DNA of 13,811 bases. It comes from Bacteroidia bacterium. GTDB lineage: Bacteria; Bacteroidota; Bacteroidia; JABEUT01. Position 1 is the first letter of the stretch. Each line of letters starts with the position of its first letter. The notes below the pieces were generated by a model. It ran no database searches, was not told where the DNA came from, and saw only the letters and a program-made list of their open reading frames with translations. The DNA lies in assembly GCA_013044305.1 (NCBI GenBank), contig JABEUT010000017.1:1-13811 (forward strand), read 5' to 3'. This document shows, in pieces, positions 1 through 6,380 of this stretch. The position numbers and the translations under genes are program-made.

Positions 1-1
1 G

Positions 2-235
2 GGCAGCTTTGCGCAACTGAAAGAAATGGTTACCGGCAAGGTGCAAACTCTTACCTGGTTCGGGCTGAATGATAAGGAACTTGCTGACCTGAACCGTGCC
101 CTGTATGGCAAACGTATCGACAGGATAGTGCCGGTAGGCGAAGCGCTCTCCTTTAATTATATATGGGACGGGATGAACCTGTTTGAAGAATTATCGCGGA
201 GACGGTTTATAAGCAGGAACAGAATACGCCTGTAA
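2..235 (+). CDS. Acyl-CoA reductase (LuxC-like), C-terminal fragment
   Basis: Only the last 77 codons are present; the reading frame is open to the left edge, so this is the 3' end of a longer gene. The tail reads GKRIDRIVPVGEALSFNYIW followed by DG, then a stretch ending LFEELSR. This is how Bacteroidota acyl-CoA reductases of the LuxC family usually end (R-I-V-P-[VI]-G, then a W-D-G before a final short helix). Such enzymes reduce an acyl-CoA or acyl-protein thioester to an aldehyde with NAD(P)H. The catalytic Cys and nucleotide-binding region would lie upstream and cannot be seen. Its stop is 2 bases before the sirtuin start, so the two are probably co-transcribed. The family call is from memory of C-terminal motifs and is fairly secure; substrate and role are unknown. 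Confidence 0.72.
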   Translation, partial: GSFAQLKEMVTGKVQTLTWFGLNDKELADLNRALYGKRIDRIVPVGEALSFNYIWDGMNLFEELSRRRFISRNRIRL

Positions 236-237
236 AG

Positions 238-990
238 ATGAAAACAAAAAAAACGAAAATTGTTTTCTTCACCGGCTCCGGAATTTCCGAAGAAAGCGGC
301 CTGCATACCTTCAGGGGGCACAATGGCCTGTGGCACGAATATAGGGTGGAGGAGGTGGCCTCCATCGAAGGATGGATGGATAATCCCCAAAGGGTACTTG
401 AGTTTTATAATAAGAGAAGACGGGAAATGATGAACGCCCTGCCCAACAAGGCACACCGCAGTATAGGCTTGTTGCAGGAAGACAAACATACAGAGGTTTC
501 CGTAATAACACAGAACATTGATACCCTGCATGAACAAGGCGGCGCACACAACGTGATACACCTGCATGGAAGGATTGACCAGCTCAAGTGCTTTGACCAC
601 TCCACCCTTTACCCCTACGATAAGGATGTAGAAATAGGCGACACCTGTGAAAAAGGCAGTCAGCTAAGGCCAAACGTAGTGTGGTTCGGCGAAGCGCTCG
701 ACCACAGCCTGATAAACAAGGCTACTGAACTGATTTCCCACGCCGATTATCTGGTAATAGTAGGCACATCTCTGCTGGTACAGCCGGCTGCAGGACTTAT
801 TCATAACGTAAACAAAAACTGTACAGTGTACTACGTTGCACCCGATGAGGAAAAAAATATGGACGTTTTTATGAACCGGAAAAACCCATTCAGGTTTATT
901 AAAGAAAAGGCTACCGTAGGAGTGGATATGGTCATAAGCGACATTATGGGAAGCCCCTTATCCGCCCGCCACCGCGGGCACAGTCACTGA
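238..990 (+). CDS. cobB: NAD-dependent protein deacylase, SIRT5/CobB-type sirtuin
   Basis: A 250-residue class III sirtuin that would remove acyl groups from lysines using NAD+, in the cytoplasm. Visible motifs in order: the NAD-binding loop TGSGISEESGLHTFRG (12-27), TQNIDTLHEQGG (91-102), HLHG with catalytic His110, RPNVVWFGE (144-152) and VGTSL (175-179). Tyr57 and Arg60 in FYNKRRR form the Y-x-x-R pair that in SIRT5 and E. coli CobB contacts the carboxylate of succinyl- or malonyl-lysine, so desuccinylase/demalonylase activity is likely. Between residues 111 and 143 there are only two cysteines (118, 137), not the four of the usual zinc ribbon; the zinc site appears lost, as I recall for many relatives in this phylum. 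The usual GAG of the first motif is GSG here. The ATG follows the acyl-CoA reductase stop by 2 bases. Family call secure; acyl preference inferred. Confidence 0.9.
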   Translation: MKTKKTKIVFFTGSGISEESGLHTFRGHNGLWHEYRVEEVASIEGWMDNPQRVLEFYNKRRREMMNALPNKAHRSIGLLQEDKHTEVSVITQNIDTLHEQGGAHNVIHLHGRIDQLKCFDHSTLYPYDKDVEIGDTCEKGSQLRPNVVWFGEALDHSLINKATELISHADYLVIVGTSLLVQPAAGLIHNVNKNCTVYYVAPDEEKNMDVFMNRKNPFRFIKEKATVGVDMVISDIMGSPLSARHRGHSH

Positions 991-1067
991 ACGGTTAAAA
1001 TTGCCGCCTCGCCCACCGGTTAGCGTCACCTGTTCATGAGGGGTATCATTTGTACCCATTATCGCTT

Positions 1068-1075
1068 TATATTTG
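1068..1075 (+). promoter_or_regulatory. Candidate Bacteroidota-type promoter (-7 element) for ribF
   Basis: TATATTTG matches the Bacteroidota -7 consensus TAnnTTTG exactly. A TTTG lies at 1049-1052, about 15 bases upstream and slightly closer than the usual -33 spacing. Initiation would fall near 1082, leaving a leader of about a dozen bases before the GTG at 1095. It would put the alternative TTG start at 1050 outside the transcript. Confidence 0.42.
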
Positions 1076-1094
1076 CTGCCTTTTATTCTGCATC

Positions 1095-2054
1095 GTGAAC
1101 ATTTATAATTCAATAGAAGAATTCGCCTTTGCGGGCGTTAAAAAATCAATATTCACCCAGGGTACTTTTGATGGTGTTCACCTCGGGCATAAAAGGATAT
1201 TGGCAAGTATGAACAGCATGGCGCAGGAGTGCGGCGGACAAAGTGTGCTGCTCACCTTTGAACCCCACCCCCGCCTTGTGATTTACGGCAACACGGAGGT
1301 ACTTCATTTGCTTTCAACGCCGGCTGAAAAGGCAAGGCTGCTGGAGCAGGCAGGCGTGCAGAACCTTATCATTCATCCCTTTACCAAAGAACTTGCCGCG
1401 CTTTCCGCATCGGCATACATCAATGATCTGTTGGTTGAGAGACTCCATGTACATACCGTTTTATCAGGGCACGACCACCGCTTCGGCAAAAACCGCGAAG
1501 GAAGCACCGAAGACCTGAAATACTGGGGACGGCTAATGGGTTTCGGAGTGGAGGAAATAGAACCCTTGCGGCTGAACGGCGTTACCATAAGTTCAACCAA
1601 AATACGACAGGCCGTATCCACGGGCGAAATGCAAACGGCAAACAGCTATCTGGGATATAACTACAGCCTTACTGCAAAGGTGGTACGCGGTATGCAGATA
1701 GGCGCCACACTGGGTTACCCTACCGCCAACCTTGAAGTGGCGGATACAGAAGGCAAAACGCCGTACAGCGGATATAAAAAACTAATACCTGCCGACGGTG
1801 TGTATGCCGTTAGAGTTTACTTCGAAAAAGCTGCATATAAAGGCATGATGAACATAGGAACCAACCCCACCATAAAAGATAAGGGCAGGAGCATGGAAGT
1901 GCATATCTTCGGTTTTAATTCCGATATTTACAATAAGCTGCTTACGGTTGAGTTTATAAGTAAGATAAGGGATGAGGAAAAATTCGACAACCTCGAAGAG
2001 CTTAAAAGTCAGCTCGACAAGGACAGGGATATCGTCCTCACCCTCATGAAATAG
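1095..2054 (+). CDS. ribF: Bifunctional riboflavin kinase / FAD synthetase
   Basis: Phosphorylates riboflavin to FMN and adenylylates FMN to FAD in the cytoplasm. The N-terminal FAD-synthetase (nucleotidyltransferase) domain spans about residues 15-180, with GTFDGVHLGH at 23-32 and SSTKIR at 166-171. The C-terminal flavokinase domain follows, with GYPTAN at 207-212 and later the family-typical ADGVYAV and MNIGTNPT stretches. I chose the GTG at 1095 (product begins MNIYNSIEEF, 319 residues) because relatives start with a short strand just before a Tyr/Ser/Glu-Glu-Phe segment. The frame also opens at a TTG at 1050, but those 15 extra residues are hydrophobic, unlike the family, and overlap the candidate promoter. 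There is no strong Shine-Dalgarno. The gene stands alone: a 104-base gap precedes it and 133 bases separate it from accA. Confidence 0.93.
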   Translation: MNIYNSIEEFAFAGVKKSIFTQGTFDGVHLGHKRILASMNSMAQECGGQSVLLTFEPHPRLVIYGNTEVLHLLSTPAEKARLLEQAGVQNLIIHPFTKELAALSASAYINDLLVERLHVHTVLSGHDHRFGKNREGSTEDLKYWGRLMGFGVEEIEPLRLNGVTISSTKIRQAVSTGEMQTANSYLGYNYSLTAKVVRGMQIGATLGYPTANLEVADTEGKTPYSGYKKLIPADGVYAVRVYFEKAAYKGMMNIGTNPTIKDKGRSMEVHIFGFNSDIYNKLLTVEFISKIRDEEKFDNLEELKSQLDKDRDIVLTLMK

Positions 2055-2156
2055 GTAATGCCTTTATTTATAGCACACGCGGAATCTTTGCCCGGAAAAC
2101 CCCAAACGCAAGTAACGAACGGAATAATAACCGACCGGTTTCAGCCGTAAAATTCG

Positions 2157-2164
2157 TAAATTCG
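2157..2164 (+). promoter_or_regulatory. Possible promoter -7 element for accA
   Basis: TAAATTCG fits TAnnTTTG with one mismatch and lies 23 bases before the accA ATG. The same letters occur in the overlapping TAAAATTCG just upstream. A TTTC near 2139 is the only hint of a -33 element. The rest of the 2055-2187 gap shows nothing convincing, and no terminator for ribF is visible. Confidence 0.28.
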
Positions 2165-2187
2165 CATTTCTATAACATCCATTCCAA

Positions 2188-3150
2188 ATGAACTATCTCG
2201 ATTTTGAAAAGCCCGTAGAAGAACTTACCGAGCAACTTGAGAAAGTGAAACAGGTAGGAGAAAAGAGCAAAATAGATATGACCGCCACCATAAAGGAGCT
2301 GGAAGACAAGATTATGGATGCCCGCAAAACCATTGCCGCAAACCTTTCACCCTGGCAGCGCGTACAACTGTCGAGGCACCCAGACCGGCCTTATGCCCTT
2401 GATTATATTGACTATTTAACCGGAGGAGAATTCATTGAGCTTCACGGCGACCGTAATGTAAACGACGACAAGGCAATGATAGGCGGCCTGGGCAGAATTG
2501 ACGGGCAAAGCGCCATGTTCATAGGACAGCAGAAGGGCAGCACCACCAAAATGCGCCAATACCGCAACTTCGGCATGCCAAACCCCGAAGGATACCGTAA
2601 AGCGCTGCGGCTGATGAAACTCGCCGAAAAATTCAATATCCCGATTATCACCCTGATTGATACCCCCGGCGCCTATCCGGGCCTGGAAGCGGAAGAACGC
2701 GGACAGGCCGAAGCCATTGCCAGAAACCTTTTTGAAATGGCAAAGCTCAAAGTGCCCGTTATCTGCATCATTATCGGCGAAGGAGCCTCCGGAGGAGCCT
2801 TGGGCATAGCCATAGGCGATAAGGTATTCATGCTTGAAAACACCTGGTACTCGGTAATCTCTCCCGAATCGTGCTCCTCTATACTATGGAGAAGCTGGGA
2901 ATACAAGGAAAAAGCGGCGGAAGCGCTTAAGCTTACCGCTTCGGATATGCTGAACAACAAACTCATTGACGGCATTATAAAGGAACCCCTCGGTGGCGCG
3001 CACGTAAACGCCAAAGAAACGTTTCAGAATGTGAAAGATGAAATTTTGAAGCAATTGGAAAAACTCAACAAGACGGAGCCGGAGAAAAGGACTCAAAAAA
3101 GAATAGAAAAATTCTGCGCTATGGGCGTCTTCACCGAACCCGTAAAATAA
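2188..3150 (+). CDS. accA: Acetyl-CoA carboxylase carboxyltransferase subunit alpha
   Basis: The alpha subunit of the biotin-dependent carboxyltransferase. With AccD it transfers CO2 from carboxybiotin-AccB to acetyl-CoA, giving malonyl-CoA, the first step of fatty-acid synthesis. The 320-residue length is normal. Visible features are an N-terminal helical segment (about 1-55), RPYALDYI (67-74), DTPGAYPG (158-165), the glycine-rich GEGASGGALGI (197-207) that helps form the thioester oxyanion hole of crotonase-fold transferases, and SPES (225-228). The C-terminus is lysine- and glutamate-rich. The ATG at 2188 gives the expected MNYLDFEKP start. accD is not adjacent, as is common in this phylum. 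The LRR gene follows after 19 bases and is probably co-transcribed, though no functional link is known. Confidence 0.96.
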   Translation: MNYLDFEKPVEELTEQLEKVKQVGEKSKIDMTATIKELEDKIMDARKTIAANLSPWQRVQLSRHPDRPYALDYIDYLTGGEFIELHGDRNVNDDKAMIGGLGRIDGQSAMFIGQQKGSTTKMRQYRNFGMPNPEGYRKALRLMKLAEKFNIPIITLIDTPGAYPGLEAEERGQAEAIARNLFEMAKLKVPVICIIIGEGASGGALGIAIGDKVFMLENTWYSVISPESCSSILWRSWEYKEKAAEALKLTASDMLNNKLIDGIIKEPLGGAHVNAKETFQNVKDEILKQLEKLNKTEPEKRTQKRIEKFCAMGVFTEPVK

Positions 3151-3169
3151 CATTAGCTCCTGCAAATAG

Positions 3170-3817
3170 ATGCGATATTTTAAAGCCGCCTTTTCTAATC
3201 TTATTCTGTTCAGGCCTTGCAAGCTTTACCTCGCGGCATTATATTTCGCTTTTTCCCTTCCGTCGCCCTGCCGGGCGCAGCTGCTCGACTCCCTGGCCCT
3301 CGATACCATGAAGGGCTTCGTATCGCTGGCCAAAGCCGACAGCACTCCCGATAAGGTGCTGAAACTGGTTATCCATCATCAAAAATACCATGCCATGCCC
3401 GATGACATACGCAAGTTCGTCAACCTGCAATACCTCGACCTAAGCAAGGATCATCTGAAATCGGTGTCATCGTGGATTGGAGAACTGAAACAACTGCAAA
3501 CTCTTATCCTGTCGCGTAACGACATAGACACCCTGCCGCCTGAAATAGGCAATCTGGAGCACCTGAAGTATTTCATGATGAACAAAAATCCGCTCAATTC
3601 GCTTCCCCCTGAAATAGGCAACCTGAAAGAACTTCAATACCTTGATCTATGGGATGATAATATTGGAGACTTCCCCCTTGACCTGGAAAAACTGACCAAT
3701 TTGCGGATGCTTGATCTGCGCGATGTATCCATCAATGATGAGGAGCAGGCAGTAATTAAGTCATACCTTCCTCATGCCAAAATATACTTTTCACCCGGTT
3801 GCCAGTGCAGGGAATAG
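3170..3817 (+). CDS. Secreted leucine-rich-repeat protein
   Basis: A 215-residue protein of unknown function. The N-terminus has basic residues followed by a hydrophobic run (LYLAALYFAFSLP) and a plausible signal-peptidase site after CRAQ near residue 37, so export to the periplasm or surface is likely. From about residue 62 there are roughly five 23-residue leucine-rich repeats with the L-x-x-L-x-L-x-x-N/D-x-[LI]-x-x-[LF]-P pattern, for example LQTLILSRNDIDTLPPEIG and LQYLDLWDDNIGDFPLDL, then a degenerate last repeat and a capping tail with two cysteines (CQC). Repeats three and four share an exact 14-base DNA string (3539-3552 and 3608-3621), 69 bases apart. LRR proteins generally bind other proteins, but no partner is evident. 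It starts 19 bases after accA. A terminator-like hairpin begins at its stop codon. Confidence 0.8.
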   Translation: MRYFKAAFSNLILFRPCKLYLAALYFAFSLPSPCRAQLLDSLALDTMKGFVSLAKADSTPDKVLKLVIHHQKYHAMPDDIRKFVNLQYLDLSKDHLKSVSSWIGELKQLQTLILSRNDIDTLPPEIGNLEHLKYFMMNKNPLNSLPPEIGNLKELQYLDLWDDNIGDFPLDLEKLTNLRMLDLRDVSINDEEQAVIKSYLPHAKIYFSPGCQCRE

Positions 3818-3844
3818 CCTTGCCTGTGGCAGAAGGCAGGTTTT
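3817..3844 (+). terminator. Terminator-like hairpin after the LRR gene
   Basis: GCCTT (3817-3821) pairs with AAGGC (3833-3837), and inside it GCC (3822-3824) pairs with GGC (3828-3830) around a TGT loop with an AG bulge. AGG and then four T (3841-3844) follow. The stem begins at the last base of the LRR stop codon. The T tract is short and the bulge weakens the stem, so this is a candidate only. The rest of the gap to 3966 shows only a weak promoter-like octamer. Confidence 0.38.
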
Positions 3845-3945
3845 ACCATAGCAGGGGAAGATGCAAAGCGGCATTCATTATTATGCGCCTCCCTCCTGAA
3901 ATTATCAAGGATAACCACTAAGCTACCTTCTAAGCCCCGGCTTTA

Positions 3946-3953
3946 TAATTTTA
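3946..3953 (+). promoter_or_regulatory. Weak promoter-like octamer before the ClC gene
   Basis: TAATTTTA fits TAnnTTTG with one mismatch and ends 13 bases before the ClC start. No -33 element is recognisable. It is listed because a hairpin after the upstream gene suggests that the ClC gene needs its own promoter. Confidence 0.2.
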
Positions 3954-3966
3954 GTACTTTTACCGT

Positions 3967-5283
3967 ATGAAACTGGAGAATATTCTGCATAAGATTGCCG
4001 GCTGGCGCCTTTATCTAAGTCCACGGAATTTCTTTCTTCTTCTCTGCGCTATTGTCGGTTTGCTTGCCGGTCTGGCATCTGTGGCGCTAAAGCTAACCAC
4101 ACATTACCTCGAAGTTTTTCTTCATGTCTTTGAACCCAAAGCGAACTTCCTTCTCCTCTTTTTTCCGGTGATAGGAATTGTGCTTGCCACGGCATATACC
4201 CAGATCTTCCAAAATGGAAAATTGGGCAGGGGTATAAGCAACGTGGTGGACAATATCTATAAAAAGTCAAGCTTTATGGAAAAGGACAAGATGTATTCGC
4301 ATCTTATCACCTCCTCGCTCACCATAGGTTTTGGCGGAAGCATGGGGCTCGAGGCGCCCATTGTGGTAACGGGTTCGGCGCTCGGTTCAAATGTGGCAAG
4401 GTTCTATAACCTCGATTACAAAGACCGCACCCTGCTGCTTGCCAGCGGAGCCGCGGCCGGCATTTCGGCCATATTCGGCGCACCCATAGCCGGCGTCCTC
4501 TTTGCCATAGAGGTACTGCTGGGCGAGTTTTCTACCGTGAACTTTGTGCCCTTGCTCATCTCATCGGCAATCGCCTCGGTGGTGGCGCAGGTTACCCCTG
4601 GCGAGCATGGGCAGATATTCTACATCTTCACACAGGGATGGGATGTGAGGGCTGTGCCCTTTTATATCCTGCTAAGCATTTTTACCGGATTTTATTCCAT
4701 TTACATAATGAAAGGCATCGCTTACTCCGAAGGGCTGCTGAAAAGGTTAACCAAACCATATCCCAAGGCGGTTGTTGGCGGCATTATTCTGGGCTTGCTC
4801 GTGTTGCTCCTGCCTCCATTGTACGGAGAGGGTTACCGCACGGTGCAAATGCTGCTTAATACCGAGTATAACAGGATATTTGAAGGCAGTCTGCTATTCA
4901 GGTTTCACGACAATGTGTTTGCGCTTATGCTGTTTACCATTGCCATTCTGCTGGTTAAGGTTGTCGCCTCGCAGTTAACCATAAGTTCGGGCGGTAACGG
5001 CGGCTTTTTTGCCCCTTCATTGTTTATGGGGGCCATGATGGGCTTCTTTTTTATTTACATGCTTAAACTTGCGGGCGTAAGTTTTCTTTTCGAGCCTAAT
5101 TTTATTGCAGTTGCTATGGCCGGGGTTATGGCAGGCGTAATGCATACGCCGCTTACCGCCATTTTCCTTATTGCGGAAGTTACGGGCGGTTACCACCTGC
5201 TTGTTCCCCTTATGCTTGTGTCATCCCTCTCTTTCCTTATATCAAAGTATTTCAATCCCCATTCAATCTATGCCATGCACTGA
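3967..5283 (+). CDS. ClC-family chloride channel / H+-coupled anion transporter
   Basis: A 438-residue integral membrane protein covering the ClC core, with many hydrophobic helices and no C-terminal CBS domains. It would move chloride or another anion across the inner membrane. Family landmarks: GRGIS at 87-91 (the GSGIP position), GLEAP at 127-131 with the external gating glutamate Glu129, FAIEV at 179-183, GNGGFFAPS at 343-351 (the GxFxP position) and Tyr409 in TGGYH (equivalent to the pore Tyr445 of the E. coli protein). Two departures stand out. The chloride-coordinating Ser of GSGIP is Arg88. The residue aligning with the internal proton glutamate (Glu203 in E. coli ClC) is Val183, as in eukaryotic ClC channels. 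Transport may therefore be uncoupled from protons, but this is inference from motif alignment by eye. It converges on selD across 50 bases. Confidence 0.92.
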   Translation: MKLENILHKIAGWRLYLSPRNFFLLLCAIVGLLAGLASVALKLTTHYLEVFLHVFEPKANFLLLFFPVIGIVLATAYTQIFQNGKLGRGISNVVDNIYKKSSFMEKDKMYSHLITSSLTIGFGGSMGLEAPIVVTGSALGSNVARFYNLDYKDRTLLLASGAAAGISAIFGAPIAGVLFAIEVLLGEFSTVNFVPLLISSAIASVVAQVTPGEHGQIFYIFTQGWDVRAVPFYILLSIFTGFYSIYIMKGIAYSEGLLKRLTKPYPKAVVGGIILGLLVLLLPPLYGEGYRTVQMLLNTEYNRIFEGSLLFRFHDNVFALMLFTIAILLVKVVASQLTISSGGNGGFFAPSLFMGAMMGFFFIYMLKLAGVSFLFEPNFIAVAMAGVMAGVMHTPLTAIFLIAEVTGGYHLLVPLMLVSSLSFLISKYFNPHSIYAMH

Positions 5284-5333
5284 CGTAGCCCGTTGGTATG
5301 CGGAGTTTATTCAGATAAGCCGGTGTGGGTATG

Positions 5334-6377
5334 CTAAGCAATGTTAATTACGGGTCTGCCTTTGTCCTGATTATTCAATACCCCTATGGGTTGGGTTCGT
5401 TCGGCCAGCCCGTTTTTTTTCAGGAGTTTTTCTACTTCCGTCCGCGCTTGTGGTTCGACGGCTACGATTAGTCCGCCGCTGGTTTGCGGGTCACATAGTA
5501 TATTGCGTTGAAGCAATGTAAGCGGACCGATTTTGCTGCCATAGCTGTTCCAGTTGCGAACGGTTCCTCCGGGTATCGCTTCCTGATCAATATACGTTTT
5601 CAGGCTGCTTAGCTGTGGTATTTTGGAAAAATCAAGAGTTGCGCTTAATCTGCTCCCTTCGCACATTTCGGCAAGGTGCCCGAGCAGCCCAAAACCCGTA
5701 ACATCTGTCATGGCCGTTACGCCCGCCACCCGCGCCAGGTTTTCGCCAATAGAATTAAGTTGTGTCATGGAGTGTTCGGCAAGCCCCTTATGCACCTTTT
5801 TCAATATGCCTTTTTTTTCGGCTGTGGTTAGTATTCCTACTCCAAGCGGTTTTGTCAGGTATAACAGGTTTCCTTTTCCTGCGGTATTGTTCCGTTTCAA
5901 ATTTTTCAGGCTGATCAGGCCGTTTACCGCCAGCCCGAATATGGGTTCCGGGCTGTCTATGCTGTGTCCTCCCGCCAGGGGTATGTTAATGGAGCCGCAC
6001 ACTTCTCTTGCGCCGTTAAGCACCATGGCTGCGGTTTGGGCGGGAAGCTTGTTAACAGGCCAGCCGAGTATGGCTATCGCCATTACCGGTGTGCCGCCCA
6101 TGGCATACACATCGCTGATGGCATTGGCGGAAGCTATCCTGCCGAACTGGAAAGGGTCGTCCACGATAGGCATAAAAAAATCGGTTGTGCTTATCAGCCC
6201 CTTGCCATTGCCAATATCATAAACGGCGGCATCGTCCTTACTTTCGTTTCCTACAATAAGCTTGCGGAACTTTCTGGCAGGGCCGACCGAATGCAGTATG
6301 GTATCGAGTACCGCCGGTGATATTTTACATCCGCAGCCTGCGCCGTGGCTGTACTGCGTTAGTTTAATGTCCTTCAT
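5334..6377 (-). CDS. selD: Selenide, water dikinase (selenophosphate synthetase)
   Basis: Makes selenophosphate from selenide and ATP, the selenium donor for selenocysteine and for 2-selenouridine in tRNA. The 347-residue protein has the full motif set: HGAGCGCKI near the N-terminus with catalytic Cys15 and Lys18 (Cys17 and Lys20 in E. coli), DDAAVY at 49-54, TTDFF at 64-68, the ANAISDVYAMGGTP segment (84-97), DVTGFGLLGHLAEM and a C-terminal CDPQTSGG. The catalytic position is encoded by TGC, so this is the cysteine form and not the selenocysteine form. It starts 3 bases after the pepA stop on the same strand, so it is almost certainly in that transcript. No selA, selB, tRNA-Sec or selenouridine synthase gene is in the window, so the use made of the selenophosphate cannot be told here. 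Confidence 0.96.
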   Translation of the reverse strand: MKDIKLTQYSHGAGCGCKISPAVLDTILHSVGPARKFRKLIVGNESKDDAAVYDIGNGKGLISTTDFFMPIVDDPFQFGRIASANAISDVYAMGGTPVMAIAILGWPVNKLPAQTAAMVLNGAREVCGSINIPLAGGHSIDSPEPIFGLAVNGLISLKNLKRNNTAGKGNLLYLTKPLGVGILTTAEKKGILKKVHKGLAEHSMTQLNSIGENLARVAGVTAMTDVTGFGLLGHLAEMCEGSRLSATLDFSKIPQLSSLKTYIDQEAIPGGTVRNWNSYGSKIGPLTLLQRNILCDPQTSGGLIVAVEPQARTEVEKLLKKNGLAERTQPIGVLNNQDKGRPVINIA

Positions 6378-6380
6378 CAG

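Noticed and set aside
157..600. A 147-codon minus-strand frame across the sirtuin start
   Set aside because: It overlaps two well-supported plus-strand genes and its product is low in any recognisable motif.
5623..6222. A 199-codon open frame on the plus strand opposite selD
   Set aside because: The minus strand encodes SelD with every family motif. The plus-strand product has no recognisable motif and is proline/serine-rich in the manner of a shadow frame.
6309..6377. A selenocysteine codon in selD
   Set aside because: The catalytic position reads TGC and the second one TGT; there is no in-frame TGA, so it is the Cys form.
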